A program made the translations under genes and the position numbers. A stretch of DNA of 32,398 bases from JBBQAA01 sp038276395. Its GTDB lineage: Bacteria > Actinomycetota > Thermoleophilia > Solirubrobacterales > Solirubrobacteraceae. The DNA lies in NCBI GenBank assembly GCA_038276395.1, contig JBBQAA010000047.1, positions 1 through 32,398 of the forward strand. Reading direction: 5' to 3'. The notes beneath the pieces are model-generated. The model was not told the origin of the DNA. It made no database searches and saw only the letters and a list, made by a program, of their open reading frames with translations. Shown here piece after piece: positions 14,926 through 22,578 of the stretch. Position 1 is the stretch's first letter; each line of letters starts with the position of its first letter.

Positions 14926-15125
14926 CGACTGGTCGACCGTGGCCCCGATAGGGGCTCTGAGTGACCAGTCGGCTTGATCCCCCCGCGTTTCCGGCGTCCC
15001 ACTGTCGCAGCGTGGCCCCTGGAGGGGCTCTTGCTCGACAGTCGGCGCGAGGCGCCGGCGCTCGCCCCGTGCCTCGCGGTCTCGTCCCGGCTGCCTTCGT
15101 AGCCCGAGTCTGTGCGAGCGCCTGG
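14926..15125 (+). repeat. Dispersed double-hairpin element, copy A
   Basis: Two hairpins of one design follow each other. Hairpin 1 has outer arms CGACTGGTC (14926-14934) and GACCAGTCG (14963-14971) around an inner stem GCCCC-GATA-GGGGC (14942-14955). Hairpin 2 has outer arms ACTGTCG (15001-15007) and CGACAGT (15036-15042) around GCCCC-TGGA-GGGGC (15015-15028). Each inner stem sits in TGGCCCC-N4-GGGGCTCT. A conserved tail ending TGTGCGAGCGCCT follows. A diverged second copy lies at 29981-30165 in the same orientation. Candidate structured RNA or non-autonomous mobile element. Strand is assigned by convention. Confidence 0.75.
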
Positions 15126-15306
15126 CCCCGCGGAGAAGGAGCGCGAAGACTTGCTGGTCAACGTTCAGGCGCTACGCAAGCTCGGGTTCGAGATGGCCTG
15201 CCGGACGCGCTGCAGGGCATGGTTGCCGAAGCCGCTGGCTTTGGGGCGGCGACCCAAGCCTCCCGATCTGGTCCGCAGGTGGCTCGCGGCGCACCATCAG
15301 CCATGA
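15112..15306 (+). CDS. Doubtful small open frame of 64 residues
   Basis: A frame from GTG 15112, inside the tail of repeat copy A, encodes EREDLLVNVQALRKLGFEM and a basic, Pro-rich end (PKPPDLVRRWLAAHHQP) before TGA. The middle has some helix character but I recognise no family, and the start lies within the repeat, so it may be a chance frame or the remnant of a longer gene. The 450 bases around it (14850-15327) hold nothing else besides the repeat. Confidence 0.2.
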   Translation: MRAPGPAEKEREDLLVNVQALRKLGFEMACRTRCRAWLPKPLALGRRPKPPDLVRRWLAAHHQP

Positions 15307-15327
15307 GCCCTACGCTCCGCTCGCGTC

Positions 15328-16173
15328 ATGCCGAACGTCGACGCTGCCTGCTTTCTCCTCGCGCGCAACCCCGACGCCGAAAGCTCCCTGCCCTACCTGC
15401 TGCGGCTGCCCGTCGAGGGCGGCGTCCTGCTCAAGGCGCGGGAGCCCTGGCCGGTGACCGCGCGGGTCTACTGCCATCCGCTCGAGACCTGGCCGGCGGA
15501 CGCCGAGTTGCTCGAGCAGGTCCCGGTCCGGAGCTGCCGGCGGCGCGGCGCGGCGATCGACCTCGTGCTCGACCGCGCGCGGAACAGCCGCTCGCAGGTC
15601 GTCTTCGCGCAGCCGAGTGCCGGGCGCGCCGGCGGGCGGCCGATGATCTTTTGGCAGACGCCGCGAACGGCGCAGCGCGCGCGCCCCGGGCAGCGCGTGC
15701 CCACGCGCCGGGCAGCGCGCGAGGGAGAGCTGACGATCCTCGTCGACACCCGCGAGCGCTACCCCTACCGGTTTGCGGCGCGGCCCGTGGTGCGCGAGCG
15801 CGGCGCGCTGGCCGCCGGCGACTACGCCGTCGGTGACCGCGCGCGGCCCGTCGCGGCGGTCGAGCGCAAGACCCTCGAGGACTTCACGAGCTCCCTCGTC
15901 GACGGGTCGCTGAACTTCGCGCTGGCCGAGCTGGCGGCCCTGCCCGCCGCCGCGGTCGTCGTCGAGGAGCGCTACGGCGCGCTGCTCAAGAGCAGGCACG
16001 CGCAGCCCGGCTGGCTGCTCGAGCTCGTCGCGCGTCTCCAGGTCCGCTACCCGGCGGTGCCGATCGTCTTCGCCGACTCCCGCAAGCTCGCCGAGGAGTG
16101 GACCTACCGGTTCCTCGCCGCGGCGCTGGCCCACCACGCGTCCACCGACGCGCCGCCCCGCCCCGCCCCCTGA
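15328..16173 (+). CDS. ERCC4-domain nuclease (XPF/Mus81-like fold)
   Basis: The 281-residue protein has an N-terminal part of ~130 residues of unknown role, with cysteines (VRSCRRRG), and a C-terminal ERCC4 nuclease domain: LTILVDTRERYPYRF (metal-binding Asp, Glu), LAAGDYAV, then the catalytic AAVERKTLEDFTSSL, and VVVEERYGALLKSRH. Bacterial ERCC4-domain proteins of this size are thought to cut branched or flap DNA, but a partner is not obvious here. It is the first gene of the higher-GC backbone, and lies just downstream of repeat copy A. Confidence 0.88.
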   Translation: MPNVDAACFLLARNPDAESSLPYLLRLPVEGGVLLKAREPWPVTARVYCHPLETWPADAELLEQVPVRSCRRRGAAIDLVLDRARNSRSQVVFAQPSAGRAGGRPMIFWQTPRTAQRARPGQRVPTRRAAREGELTILVDTRERYPYRFAARPVVRERGALAAGDYAVGDRARPVAAVERKTLEDFTSSLVDGSLNFALAELAALPAAAVVVEERYGALLKSRHAQPGWLLELVARLQVRYPAVPIVFADSRKLAEEWTYRFLAAALAHHASTDAPPRPAP

Positions 16174-16189
16174 GCGACGCCCGCCCTCC

Positions 16190-16401
16190 TCAGATGCCGC
16201 GCTCGGCGGCCAGCGCCTGGAGGCGGTCGTCGATCTCGGGGATGCCTCGCGCAGCGCGTCCAGCTTGTTGCGGGTCACCGGGCTCGTCGTGACGACGTCG
16301 GCGTTGCGCAGAACACCGCGCTCGCTGTCGGTCTCGGACAGGCCCGATTCCGTCTCCTGTCCCTCACCCGGCGAACCGGTCTCGGGGGACCGAGGGCTCA
16401 T
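16190..16401 (-). pseudogene. Small conserved-looking gene with one frameshift
   Basis: ATG 16401 opens a polar, Ser/Glu/Gly-rich start followed by NADVVTTSPVTRNKLDALRE. A base is then missing in GGCATCCCC near 16240: with it restored the frame continues AIPEIDDRLQALAAERGI and a TGA at 16190-16192, giving about 70 residues. As it stands the frame runs on into antisense of the ERCC4 gene. The family is unknown; the second half looks helical. Its start overlaps that of the truncated stress protein on the other strand. Confidence 0.45.
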
Positions 16402-16678
16402 GCTTCGCCGCCGGCCGACAGGGGTACGGACCCACGTGGGGGGGACCGCGTCCGGATCCGGAGCAGTGACCGTCGCCGGCTACGCCGGCTCGGAGCTCAG
16501 CCGCCGCGCGCTCGAGTACGGGGCGCGCCGGGTCGGCCCGGGCGGACGGATCATTCTCGGAGGCTCGGCCCGCCTCAGCTGTCCCTCCGAGGAGACCCGG
16601 GGCGAGCACCTGGAGCGGGGCTCGCACGCGCTGCTGCCCGAGGCGGACTGCCCCGTCGTGGTCGTTCCGCCGCGTTAG
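16400..16678 (+). pseudogene. Universal stress protein (UspA) with internal deletion
   Basis: The 92-residue frame from ATG 16400 has the USP start (AVTVAGYAGSELSRRALEYG) and the USP end (GSHALLPEADCPVVVVPP), but roughly 50 residues of the usual ~140 are missing between, including most of the ATP-binding GxxG-rich loop; only HLERGSHAL remains of it. The N-terminal 30 residues are Arg/Gly-rich and not USP-like. Probably inactive. Confidence 0.6.
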
Positions 16679-16689
16679 CGCGGCGCGCC

Positions 16690-17816
16690 ATGGTCAGGGA
16701 ATGCGTCGTCGTCGGGGCGGGCCCCGCCGGGCTCGCCGCCGCGGGCGCGCTCGCGGCCGGCGGCGCGCGGCCCCTCATCCTCGAGCGCGACCGGGTCGCC
16801 GCGAGCTGGCGCCACCGCTATGACCGCGTGCACCTGAACTCCTCGAGCTGGTTCTCCCACCTGCCCGGCTACCGCTTCCCGGCGCCCTACGGCCGCTTCC
16901 CCTCCCGCGACGAGCTCGTCTCCTACTACGAGGGCTACGTGAGGGAGCGCCGGCTCGAGCTGCGCACGGGGACCGCGGTCCGCCGCCTGAGCCGCCACGA
17001 CGGCCGCTGGAGGGTCGAGACCTCCACCGGCGCGATCGAGGCGGATCGGGTGATCGTCGCGACCGGTAAGGACCACACTCCCACCGTCCCGGACTGGCCG
17101 GGTCGAGCGGACTTCCGCGGCGAGCTGCTCCACGCCGCCGCCTATCGCAACCCCGAGCCCTATCGCGGACGGCGGGTGGTCGTGGTCGGCGCCGGCAACT
17201 CGGGCGCGGAGATCGTCCTCGACCTCGGCCAGGGTGGAGCCGCGCGGGCGATCCTCGCCGTGCGAACTCCGCCGACCCTGATCAAGCGCTCGATGCTCGG
17301 AATCCCCAACGACGCCTACGCGATCGCACTGCGGCCCCTGCCGGCGAGGCTCGTCGACGAGCTCGGCTGGTGGGCGCAGCGGATGAGCTTCGGGGACCTC
17401 TGCCACCACGGCTTCGTACGCCCGCCCGAGGGGCTCTACACGCGGCTGAAGCGGGACGGGACGATCCCGACGATCGTGACGCTCGAGTTCCGCGACGCCG
17501 TCCGGGACGGCCTGATCGAGGTCGTGGCCGGCGTGCGCGGGCTCACGCAGACCGGCGTCGTGCTCGAGGACGGCCGGCGCCTGCCCGCCGACGTCGTCCT
17601 CGCCGCCACCGGCTACTCCCCGGGGCTCGGGACCTCGTCGGCCATCTCGGCGTGCTCGACGCCGAGGGGTGTCCGCGCGCCCACGGCCCCGACACGCTTC
17701 CCGGGGCGCCGCGGCTGCACTTCGTCGGCTTCACCCATCCGATCAGCGGCAACATCCGCGAGACCCGCCTCGTGGCCGAGCGGCTCGCGCGGGCGGTGGT
17801 CGGCGGCGGGTGCTGA
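16690..17816 (+). pseudogene. Flavin-containing monooxygenase-like protein (FAD/NADPH), frameshifted near its end
   Basis: The frame from ATG 16690 shows an FAD Rossmann motif (VVVGAGPAGLAAAGAL), the FMO-like signature FRGELLHAAAYRNPEPY, a second Rossmann motif for NADPH (VVVVGAGNSGAEIVLD) and the AATGYSPGL motif. After this the frame changes: one base lost near 17622-17630 (GGGCTCGGGAC) moves the natural C-terminus (RDLVGHLGVLDAEG, PRLHFVGFTHPISGNIRE, RLVAERLARAVVGG) into another frame, ending with TGA 17814-17816. Unrepaired, the frame continues to 17883 with non-protein sequence. Enzymes of this type oxidise small N- or S-containing or ketone substrates; the substrate is unknown. Confidence 0.85.
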
Positions 17817-17821
17817 ATCCG

Positions 17822-18016
17822 CTACCGCCGGCGCTCCTCGCGCGCGATGTGGCGGCGCAGGACGGCGCGTAGGACGACGGTGACGAGGACCGCGACGATC
17901 AGGAAGGCGAGGATCCGCAGCCCGAGCGCCACGTCCACCGTGCGCGCGACCGAGACGCCGAGGACGATCCCGCCGACGGCGGAGATGAGCGTCACGTTCT
18001 GCCTCGTCACCCCCAC
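17822..18016 (-). CDS. Small two-helix membrane protein
   Basis: The 64-residue protein has two membrane helices (VTLISAVGGIVLGVSVARTV and ILAFLIVAVLVTVVLRAVL) and a basic tail RRHIAREERRR, predicted inside. It is divergent from the L,D-transpeptidase gene and starts 79 bases from it. I do not recognise the family; the layout resembles small holin-like or envelope-stress peptides, with no further evidence. Confidence 0.6.
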   Translation of the reverse strand: MGVTRQNVTLISAVGGIVLGVSVARTVDVALGLRILAFLIVAVLVTVVLRAVLRRHIAREERRR

Positions 18017-18083
18017 CGTCGTCTCCGGCGCTCGCGGGACCGGTTCGGCGCCATGAACTGCAGTATGGCCCGCCGCTCCGGCC

Positions 18084-18089
18084 TAAGCT
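18084..18089 (+). promoter_or_regulatory. -10 box of a leaderless promoter for the L,D-transpeptidase
   Basis: TAAGCT is followed by exactly 6 nt (TCCCGG) and GTG 18096, supporting that start. Confidence 0.5.
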
Positions 18090-18095
18090 TCCCGG

Positions 18096-19700
18096 GTGCG
18101 CTCGAGCTCGTCGCGGCGGTCGAGAATGGCGTGGGCGATCCCGCTCGGCGTCGTCGTGCTCGTCCTGCTCGGGGCGGGGTTCCTCGTCCTCAGCCGCTCG
18201 GGCGCCGAGCTCGCCGCCGATCCGAGCGCGCTCGCGCGCGTCAAGGTCCAGACGTTCGGGGGCGAGCTGGTCAGCGCCCGGGCGCTCGACCCGCGGGGCC
18301 GGGCGATCCCGCTCGCGGTCGCCGGCGGCCGCCTGACGCCCAGGCAGAAGCTCACGCCGGGGGAGCGCGTGACGGTGGACGTCACCGTCCGCCGCCCCTC
18401 CTCGGTGGGCTGGCTCATCGGGCACGAGCGCCACGAGCGCCTCACGGTGCGCGCGCCGGTGGCCCGGGTGACGCGCCGCTGGCTCACGGTCGCCGGCGGC
18501 GCGGGCGTGCGCGTGAGCTTTGACCGCCCGGTGACGCGCGCGCTCATCGGCGCCCCCGGGTCGACCCGCGTCGTCCGCGCTCAGGGCCGCTCGCTCTTCG
18601 TCGCCCGCGGCGGGGGGACGGGCAGCGTGCGCGTCGCCGCCGCGGCGCGCACTTGGGAGCGGCCGGGCGCGGCGGAGACCGTGACGTGGTTCCCGTGCTC
18701 GCGCCGGCCGGTGGCCGTCGTCACGCCCTCGCCGTCGGGCCGCCTCGCGCCCGGCCAGTCGCTGCGGCTCACCTTCTCCGCACCCGTCCGCTCGGCGCTC
18801 GGCTCCGCGCGGCCCGCGCTCGACCCCGCGACGCCCGGGCGCTGGACACAGCCCGACAGCCACACTCTCGCCTTCACCCCCTCCGGCGTGGGCTTCGCGC
18901 TCGGCACCCGTCCGCGCCTGCGCCTGCCGCGGGCGCTGGCCGTGGGCGGCCCCGCGGGCACGAACCTGCGCACGACCGCGCAGGTCGAGTGGAAGGTGCC
19001 GCCCGGCTCGACCCTCCGCCTGCAGCAGCTCCTCGCGCAGGCGGGCTACCTGCCGCTCACCTGGAAGCCCGCCGGGGCGCCCGTCCGGCGGGAGCGCGGG
19101 GCCGAGGTCGACGCCGCCGTCGATCCTCCCGCCGGGCACTTCTCCTGGCGCTACGCGAACACCCCGCCCGAGCTGCGGGCGCCGTGGAGCGAGGGGAAGG
19201 CCAACCCGATCACGCGCGGGGCGATCATGGCCTTCCAGAGTCGCCACGGCCTCGCGGTCGACGCCTTCGCGGGCGCGGCGACCTGGCGCGGGCTCATCGG
19301 CGACGCGCTCGCCGGGCGCCGCCGCGGCGACGGCTACAGCTACGTCTACGTCCACCGGGACACCCCGCAGCTCCTCACGCTCTGGCACAACGGGCGCGTC
19401 GTGCTGCGCTCGCCCGGGAACACCGGCGTGCCCGCCGCGCCCACCGAGCTCGGCACGTTCCCCGTCTTCGAGCACATCCCGGTGGGCACGATGAGCGGCA
19501 CGAACCCCGACGGCTCGCACTACAACGACCCGGGGATCAAGTGGATCTCCTACTTCAACGGGGGGGACGCGCTGCACTCGTTCAATCGCGCCTCCTTCGG
19601 CACCCCCCAGAGCCTCGGCTGCGTGGAGCTGCCGCTCGCCTCGGCGGCGAAGGTCTGGCCCTACACGCCGATCGGCACGCTCGTGACGATCGAGCACTGA
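18096..19700 (+). CDS. Membrane-anchored L,D-transpeptidase with peptidoglycan-binding domain
   Basis: The 534-residue protein has an N-terminal anchor (IPLGVVVLVLLGAGFLVL), then two Ig-like/beta domains to ~300, a peptidoglycan-binding region (LQQLLAQAGYLPLTW and ITRGAIMAFQSRHGLAVDAF), and a C-terminal YkuD catalytic domain. The YkuD part shows LHSFNRASFGTPQSLGCVEL with the catalytic His and the SxGC cysteine. It would form 3-3 crosslinks in peptidoglycan or attach proteins, as in mycobacterial Ldt enzymes with Ig-like domains. The order of domains (Ig-like, PG-binding, YkuD) is common in Thermoleophilia-like actinobacteria. Confidence 0.92.
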   Translation: MRSSSSRRSRMAWAIPLGVVVLVLLGAGFLVLSRSGAELAADPSALARVKVQTFGGELVSARALDPRGRAIPLAVAGGRLTPRQKLTPGERVTVDVTVRRPSSVGWLIGHERHERLTVRAPVARVTRRWLTVAGGAGVRVSFDRPVTRALIGAPGSTRVVRAQGRSLFVARGGGTGSVRVAAAARTWERPGAAETVTWFPCSRRPVAVVTPSPSGRLAPGQSLRLTFSAPVRSALGSARPALDPATPGRWTQPDSHTLAFTPSGVGFALGTRPRLRLPRALAVGGPAGTNLRTTAQVEWKVPPGSTLRLQQLLAQAGYLPLTWKPAGAPVRRERGAEVDAAVDPPAGHFSWRYANTPPELRAPWSEGKANPITRGAIMAFQSRHGLAVDAFAGAATWRGLIGDALAGRRRGDGYSYVYVHRDTPQLLTLWHNGRVVLRSPGNTGVPAAPTELGTFPVFEHIPVGTMSGTNPDGSHYNDPGIKWISYFNGGDALHSFNRASFGTPQSLGCVELPLASAAKVWPYTPIGTLVTIEH

Positions 19701-19709
19701 GCCGCCTTA

Positions 19710-19779
19710 TCACGTCGTGACAAATCCGGGCGGGGCGAGGCGTCCGGATTCCCACAGGCACGGAGCGGGATTGTGGGAA
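19710..19779 (+). promoter_or_regulatory. Cluster of three inverted repeats in the desaturase leader
   Basis: In the 89 bases before the desaturase: TCACGTCGTGA (19710-19720) is an 11-base palindrome; AATCCGG (19723-19729) pairs with CCGGATT (19744-19750); TTCCCACA (19749-19756) pairs with TGTGGGAA (19772-19779). The last two share two bases, so both hairpins could not form fully together. They may be repressor operators or alternative RNA structures. GGAGG (19785-19789) abuts the ATG with no spacing, which is unusual for a ribosome binding site. Confidence 0.55.
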
Positions 19780-19789
19780 AGCTCGGAGG

Positions 19790-20683
19790 ATGACCAGAGC
19801 CGAACGTGCCGCCAACCTCGCCGGAGTCGTCGTCCCCTTCGCCGGCGTCCTCCTGAGCATCGTGCTGCTGTGGAACCGCGCCGTCGACGGGATCGACCTC
19901 GCCATCCTCGCCGCGACCTACTTCCTGACCGCGATGGGGGTGACGGTCGGCTACCACCGCCTGCTCACCCACCGCTCCTTCCAGACCCATCCGTGGCTCG
20001 AGCGCACCCTTGCCGTCCTCGGCTCGCTCTCGGTGCAGGGCTCCGTGCTCGACTGGGTCGCCGACCACCGCAAGCACCACGCCCACACCGACGAGGAGGG
20101 CGATCCGCACAGCCCGCACGTCGGGCACGGCTCGGGCCTCGGCGGCCTCTGGCACGCGCACACCGGCTGGCTGCTCGAGACCCAGGGGCAGGCGAACTGG
20201 AAGCAGTACGCCAGGGATCTCTACGAGGACCCGGGGATGCGGCGGATCGGCCGGCGCTTCCCCTGGCTCGTCCTCGCCTCCCTCGCCATCCCGACGCTCG
20301 CCGGCTTCGCGCTGCACGGCTTCACGCTCGAGGGCGCGCTACGGGGCTACGTGTGGGGCGGGCTCGTCCGGATCTTCCTCGTCCACCACGTGACGTGGTC
20401 GATCAACTCGGTCTGCCACTTCTTCGGCTCGCGCCGCTTCGACATCGAGGACCGCTCGACCAACGTCGCCTGGCTGGCGATCCCCTCGCTCGGCGAGTCC
20501 TGGCACCACAACCACCACGCCTTCCCGCGCTCGGCGGTGCACGGCCTGCGCTGGTACGAGATCGACGTCTCGGCGGCGATCATCCGCGGGCTCGAGCGCG
20601 TGGGCCTGGCCTGGAACGTCGTGCGGATCGCGCCCGAGCGGCAGGAGGCGAAGATGCGCGCGCGCGAGGCCGTCCGGGTGTAG
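19790..20683 (+). CDS. Membrane fatty-acid (acyl-CoA/acyl-lipid) desaturase
   Basis: The 297-residue protein carries the three histidine boxes of delta-9-type desaturases: YHRLLTHRSF (box 1, ~56-62), DHRKHHAHTD (box 2, ~92-98) and SWHHNHHAFP (box 3, ~240), with membrane helices between. The di-iron centre inserts a double bond in a saturated acyl chain. It is followed 25 bases later by a cyclopropane-fatty-acid-synthase-like methyltransferase that could use the double bond, so the pair would tune membrane fluidity. The leader has overlapping inverted repeats suggestive of regulation. Usual length for the bacterial family. Confidence 0.95.
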   Translation: MTRAERAANLAGVVVPFAGVLLSIVLLWNRAVDGIDLAILAATYFLTAMGVTVGYHRLLTHRSFQTHPWLERTLAVLGSLSVQGSVLDWVADHRKHHAHTDEEGDPHSPHVGHGSGLGGLWHAHTGWLLETQGQANWKQYARDLYEDPGMRRIGRRFPWLVLASLAIPTLAGFALHGFTLEGALRGYVWGGLVRIFLVHHVTWSINSVCHFFGSRRFDIEDRSTNVAWLAIPSLGESWHHNHHAFPRSAVHGLRWYEIDVSAAIIRGLERVGLAWNVVRIAPERQEAKMRAREAVRV

Positions 20684-20695
20684 GAGACGCGTGCG

Positions 20696-20701
20696 TAGGG
20701 T
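20696..20701 (+). promoter_or_regulatory. -10 box of a leaderless promoter for the CFA-synthase-like gene
   Basis: TAGGGT is followed by exactly 6 nt (CCGCGC) and GTG 20708. It would give the second lipid gene a promoter of its own besides readthrough from the desaturase. Confidence 0.45.
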
Positions 20702-20707
20702 CCGCGC

Positions 20708-21916
20708 GTGCCCCTGGCCGCGACCTGGTTCCTGCGCCGCGAGCTCGAGCGCGCGTTCCCCGAGCGCCCGTTCGCCGTCGAGTTCTGGGACGGCGCGCGG
20801 GTCGAGGCGACCGCGCCCGGGTCCCCCACGTTCACGGTGCGGACGCCGAACGCCGTCGCCCGTGCGCTCGCCGCGCCGGGGCAGCTCGGGCTCGGGCGCG
20901 CCTACGTGTCGGGCGAACTCGCGCTCTCTGACCTCGACGCGGTGATGCGGGTCGTGGCCGAGTGGGAGCCGCCGGCCCTCGACCGCGGCGCCCGGGCGCG
21001 GCTCCTCCTCGCGGCGCTCGCGGCCAGCGGCCCGCGGCGGATCCCGTCGCCGCCCGCGGCCGAGCTGCGCCCGCGCGGCGCCCGCCACTCGCGCGAGCGG
21101 GACGCGCGCGCCGTACGCCACCACTACGACGTCTCGGGCGAGTTCTTCGCGCTCTTCCTCGACCGCTCGATGACCTACTCGTGCGGGATCTTCTCCCGCG
21201 GCGCCGAGGATCTCGAGGCCGCGCAGGAGGCCAAGCTCGAGCTCATCTGCGCGAAGCTCGGCGTGGAGGAGCGCGATCGCGTGCTCGACGTCGGTTGCGG
21301 CTGGGGGAGCTTCGCGATCCACGCGGCGAGGACGCGTGGCGCGCGTGTCGTCGGGATCACGCTCTCCTCCGCCCAGGCCGAGCTGGCCCGCGCGCGGGTG
21401 CGGGAGGCGGGCGTGGCCGACCGCGTCGAGATCCGCGTCGCCGACTACCGGGAGCTCGGCGGGGAGCGCTTCGACGCGATCGCGTCGATCGGGATGGTCG
21501 AGCACGTGGGGGAGGAGCGGATCGACGAGTACGCAGCCCGGCTCTCGGCGCTCCTCGGGCCGGGCGGCCGGCTGCTGAACCACGGGATCGCCCGCCTGCG
21601 CCACTCCGACCCCGAGGCGGGGCCGTTCTCCGAGCGCTACGTGTTCCCCGACGCCGACCCGCTGCCGCTCTCCCGGGTGCTGCGCGCGCTCGAGCTCGCG
21701 GGGTTCGAGCCTCGGCACGTCGAGGGCTTCCGGGACGACTACGCCGAGACCCTCCGCCACTGGGCGACGCGCCTGGACGCGAACCGGGCGGAGGCCGAGC
21801 ACCTCGCCGGGGCGGAGCGCGTCCGGGTCTGGCGCCTATACCTGCGCGCCGCGCGCTCGGGCTTTCAGACCGGCTTCACGTCGGTCTTCCAGGTCCGCTG
21901 CGTGCGGGCGGGGTGA
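20708..21916 (+). CDS. Cyclopropane-fatty-acyl-phospholipid-synthase-like SAM methyltransferase
   Basis: The 402-residue protein has an N-terminal lipid-binding-like domain (ERPFAVEFWDGARVEA, GLGRAYVSGELALSDLDAVM), then the CFA hallmark HHYDVSGEFFALFLDRSMTY and SCGIFSR, and the SAM-binding DRVLDVGCGWGSFAIHAA near ~195. EHVGEERI and RLLNHGIARL complete the fold. It would add a methylene or methyl group across the double bond of unsaturated phospholipid chains made by the neighbouring desaturase. GTG 20708 is chosen from length and the -10 box. The length matches the family. Confidence 0.93.
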   Translation: MPLAATWFLRRELERAFPERPFAVEFWDGARVEATAPGSPTFTVRTPNAVARALAAPGQLGLGRAYVSGELALSDLDAVMRVVAEWEPPALDRGARARLLLAALAASGPRRIPSPPAAELRPRGARHSRERDARAVRHHYDVSGEFFALFLDRSMTYSCGIFSRGAEDLEAAQEAKLELICAKLGVEERDRVLDVGCGWGSFAIHAARTRGARVVGITLSSAQAELARARVREAGVADRVEIRVADYRELGGERFDAIASIGMVEHVGEERIDEYAARLSALLGPGGRLLNHGIARLRHSDPEAGPFSERYVFPDADPLPLSRVLRALELAGFEPRHVEGFRDDYAETLRHWATRLDANRAEAEHLAGAERVRVWRLYLRAARSGFQTGFTSVFQVRCVRAG

Positions 21917-21924
21917 GCGCCGGT

Positions 21925-22150
21925 CCCCCGTCGAGCAGCCGCGTAGCGCTCCAGGCGAGTGAGCTCGAACGCGGACCAGTCTGCGGGATCGAGTCGACGA
22001 GGACGTCGAGGACGGTGACGAGGTCCCAGTGGCGCTGGCCGGGCAGGGGCCCGTCGCAGAACGAGGCCTCGGGGTCGGCGGCGACGAGCCTCAGGGCGGG
22101 ACCCGGCGTCGGGGCGAGCAGCGTGAGCGCGCTACGCGCGCGGGCTCGCC
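21925..22150 (-). pseudogene. Possible minus-strand relic, family uncertain
   Basis: The reverse strand reads LTLLAPTPGPALRLVAADPE and HWDLVTVLDVL in one frame, then DPADWSAFELTRLERYAAAR in another, with one shift near 21990-22000. The first part resembles a methyltransferase core, but the identity is a guess. No start or stop in sensible places. This fills most of the space between the CFA-like gene and the next relic. Confidence 0.3.
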
Positions 22151-22524
22151 GCCCGGGGTCATCGCTGCGTCCGCCTCGTCCTCCGCGGCTGGGGCGGGAG
22201 CCCGGACGAGGGCTACGCGCCGCGCGCCCCTACGACCCGCACGTGCTCGAGTGGACGGCCGCCGACGTCCTCGGTCACCGCTCCGCCGCCGGGCGCTGGC
22301 TCGACGAGCTCGAGCGCGCCCGGGTGCCCGTGTCGATGGTCTTCGCCGAGAACGACGACGGGATCGAGTACCTGCGCAATCGGGAGGGACGGCGCTCCCG
22401 GCGCGTGCAACGCTCAGGCATCGTGCGCGCCGTCGAGGTGCCGGAGGTCGACCACTCGATGCACCGCGCCTGGCTGCCCGACCGGATGCTCGCCGCGATC
22501 GACGAGCAGCTCACGCGAACCTGA
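22146..22524 (+). pseudogene. 3' fragment of an alpha/beta hydrolase, frameshifted
   Basis: The plus strand reads LAARGHRCVRLVLRGWGGSP and DEGYAPRA, then after a lost base in a C run near 22227 continues in another frame YDPHVLEWTAADVLGHR, RVPVSMVFAENDDGIEYLRN and VPEVDHSMHRAWLPDRM to a TGA at 22522-22524. The DD (acid) and DHSMH (catalytic His region) fit the C-terminal lid and active-site part of serine hydrolases. The N-terminal HG and GxSxG motifs are missing, so it is a truncated gene. Confidence 0.5.
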
Positions 22525-22563
22525 ACGCGGGCGCCGTTCGCCGGGGCCTGCCGGTGCGGGCCG

Positions 22564-22569
22564 TAGGCT
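22564..22569 (+). promoter_or_regulatory. Probable -10 box for uppP
   Basis: TAGGCT lies 9 nt before ATG 22579, so transcription would begin one to three bases before the start codon. No Shine-Dalgarno is visible. Confidence 0.4.
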
Positions 22570-22578
22570 CTCGCGCCG

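Noticed and set aside
14926..15306. IS110 element with guide RNA
   Set aside because: Structured repeat fits the idea, but there is no transposase with DEDD or Ser motifs nearby, so not called as such.
17613..19697. Minus-strand frame of 694 residues
   Set aside because: Low-complexity Arg/Gly/Ala sequence lying over the L,D-transpeptidase and the monooxygenase end; a by-product of extreme GC3.
20339..21802. Minus-strand frame of 487 residues
   Set aside because: Antisense of the desaturase and CFA-like genes; no motifs.
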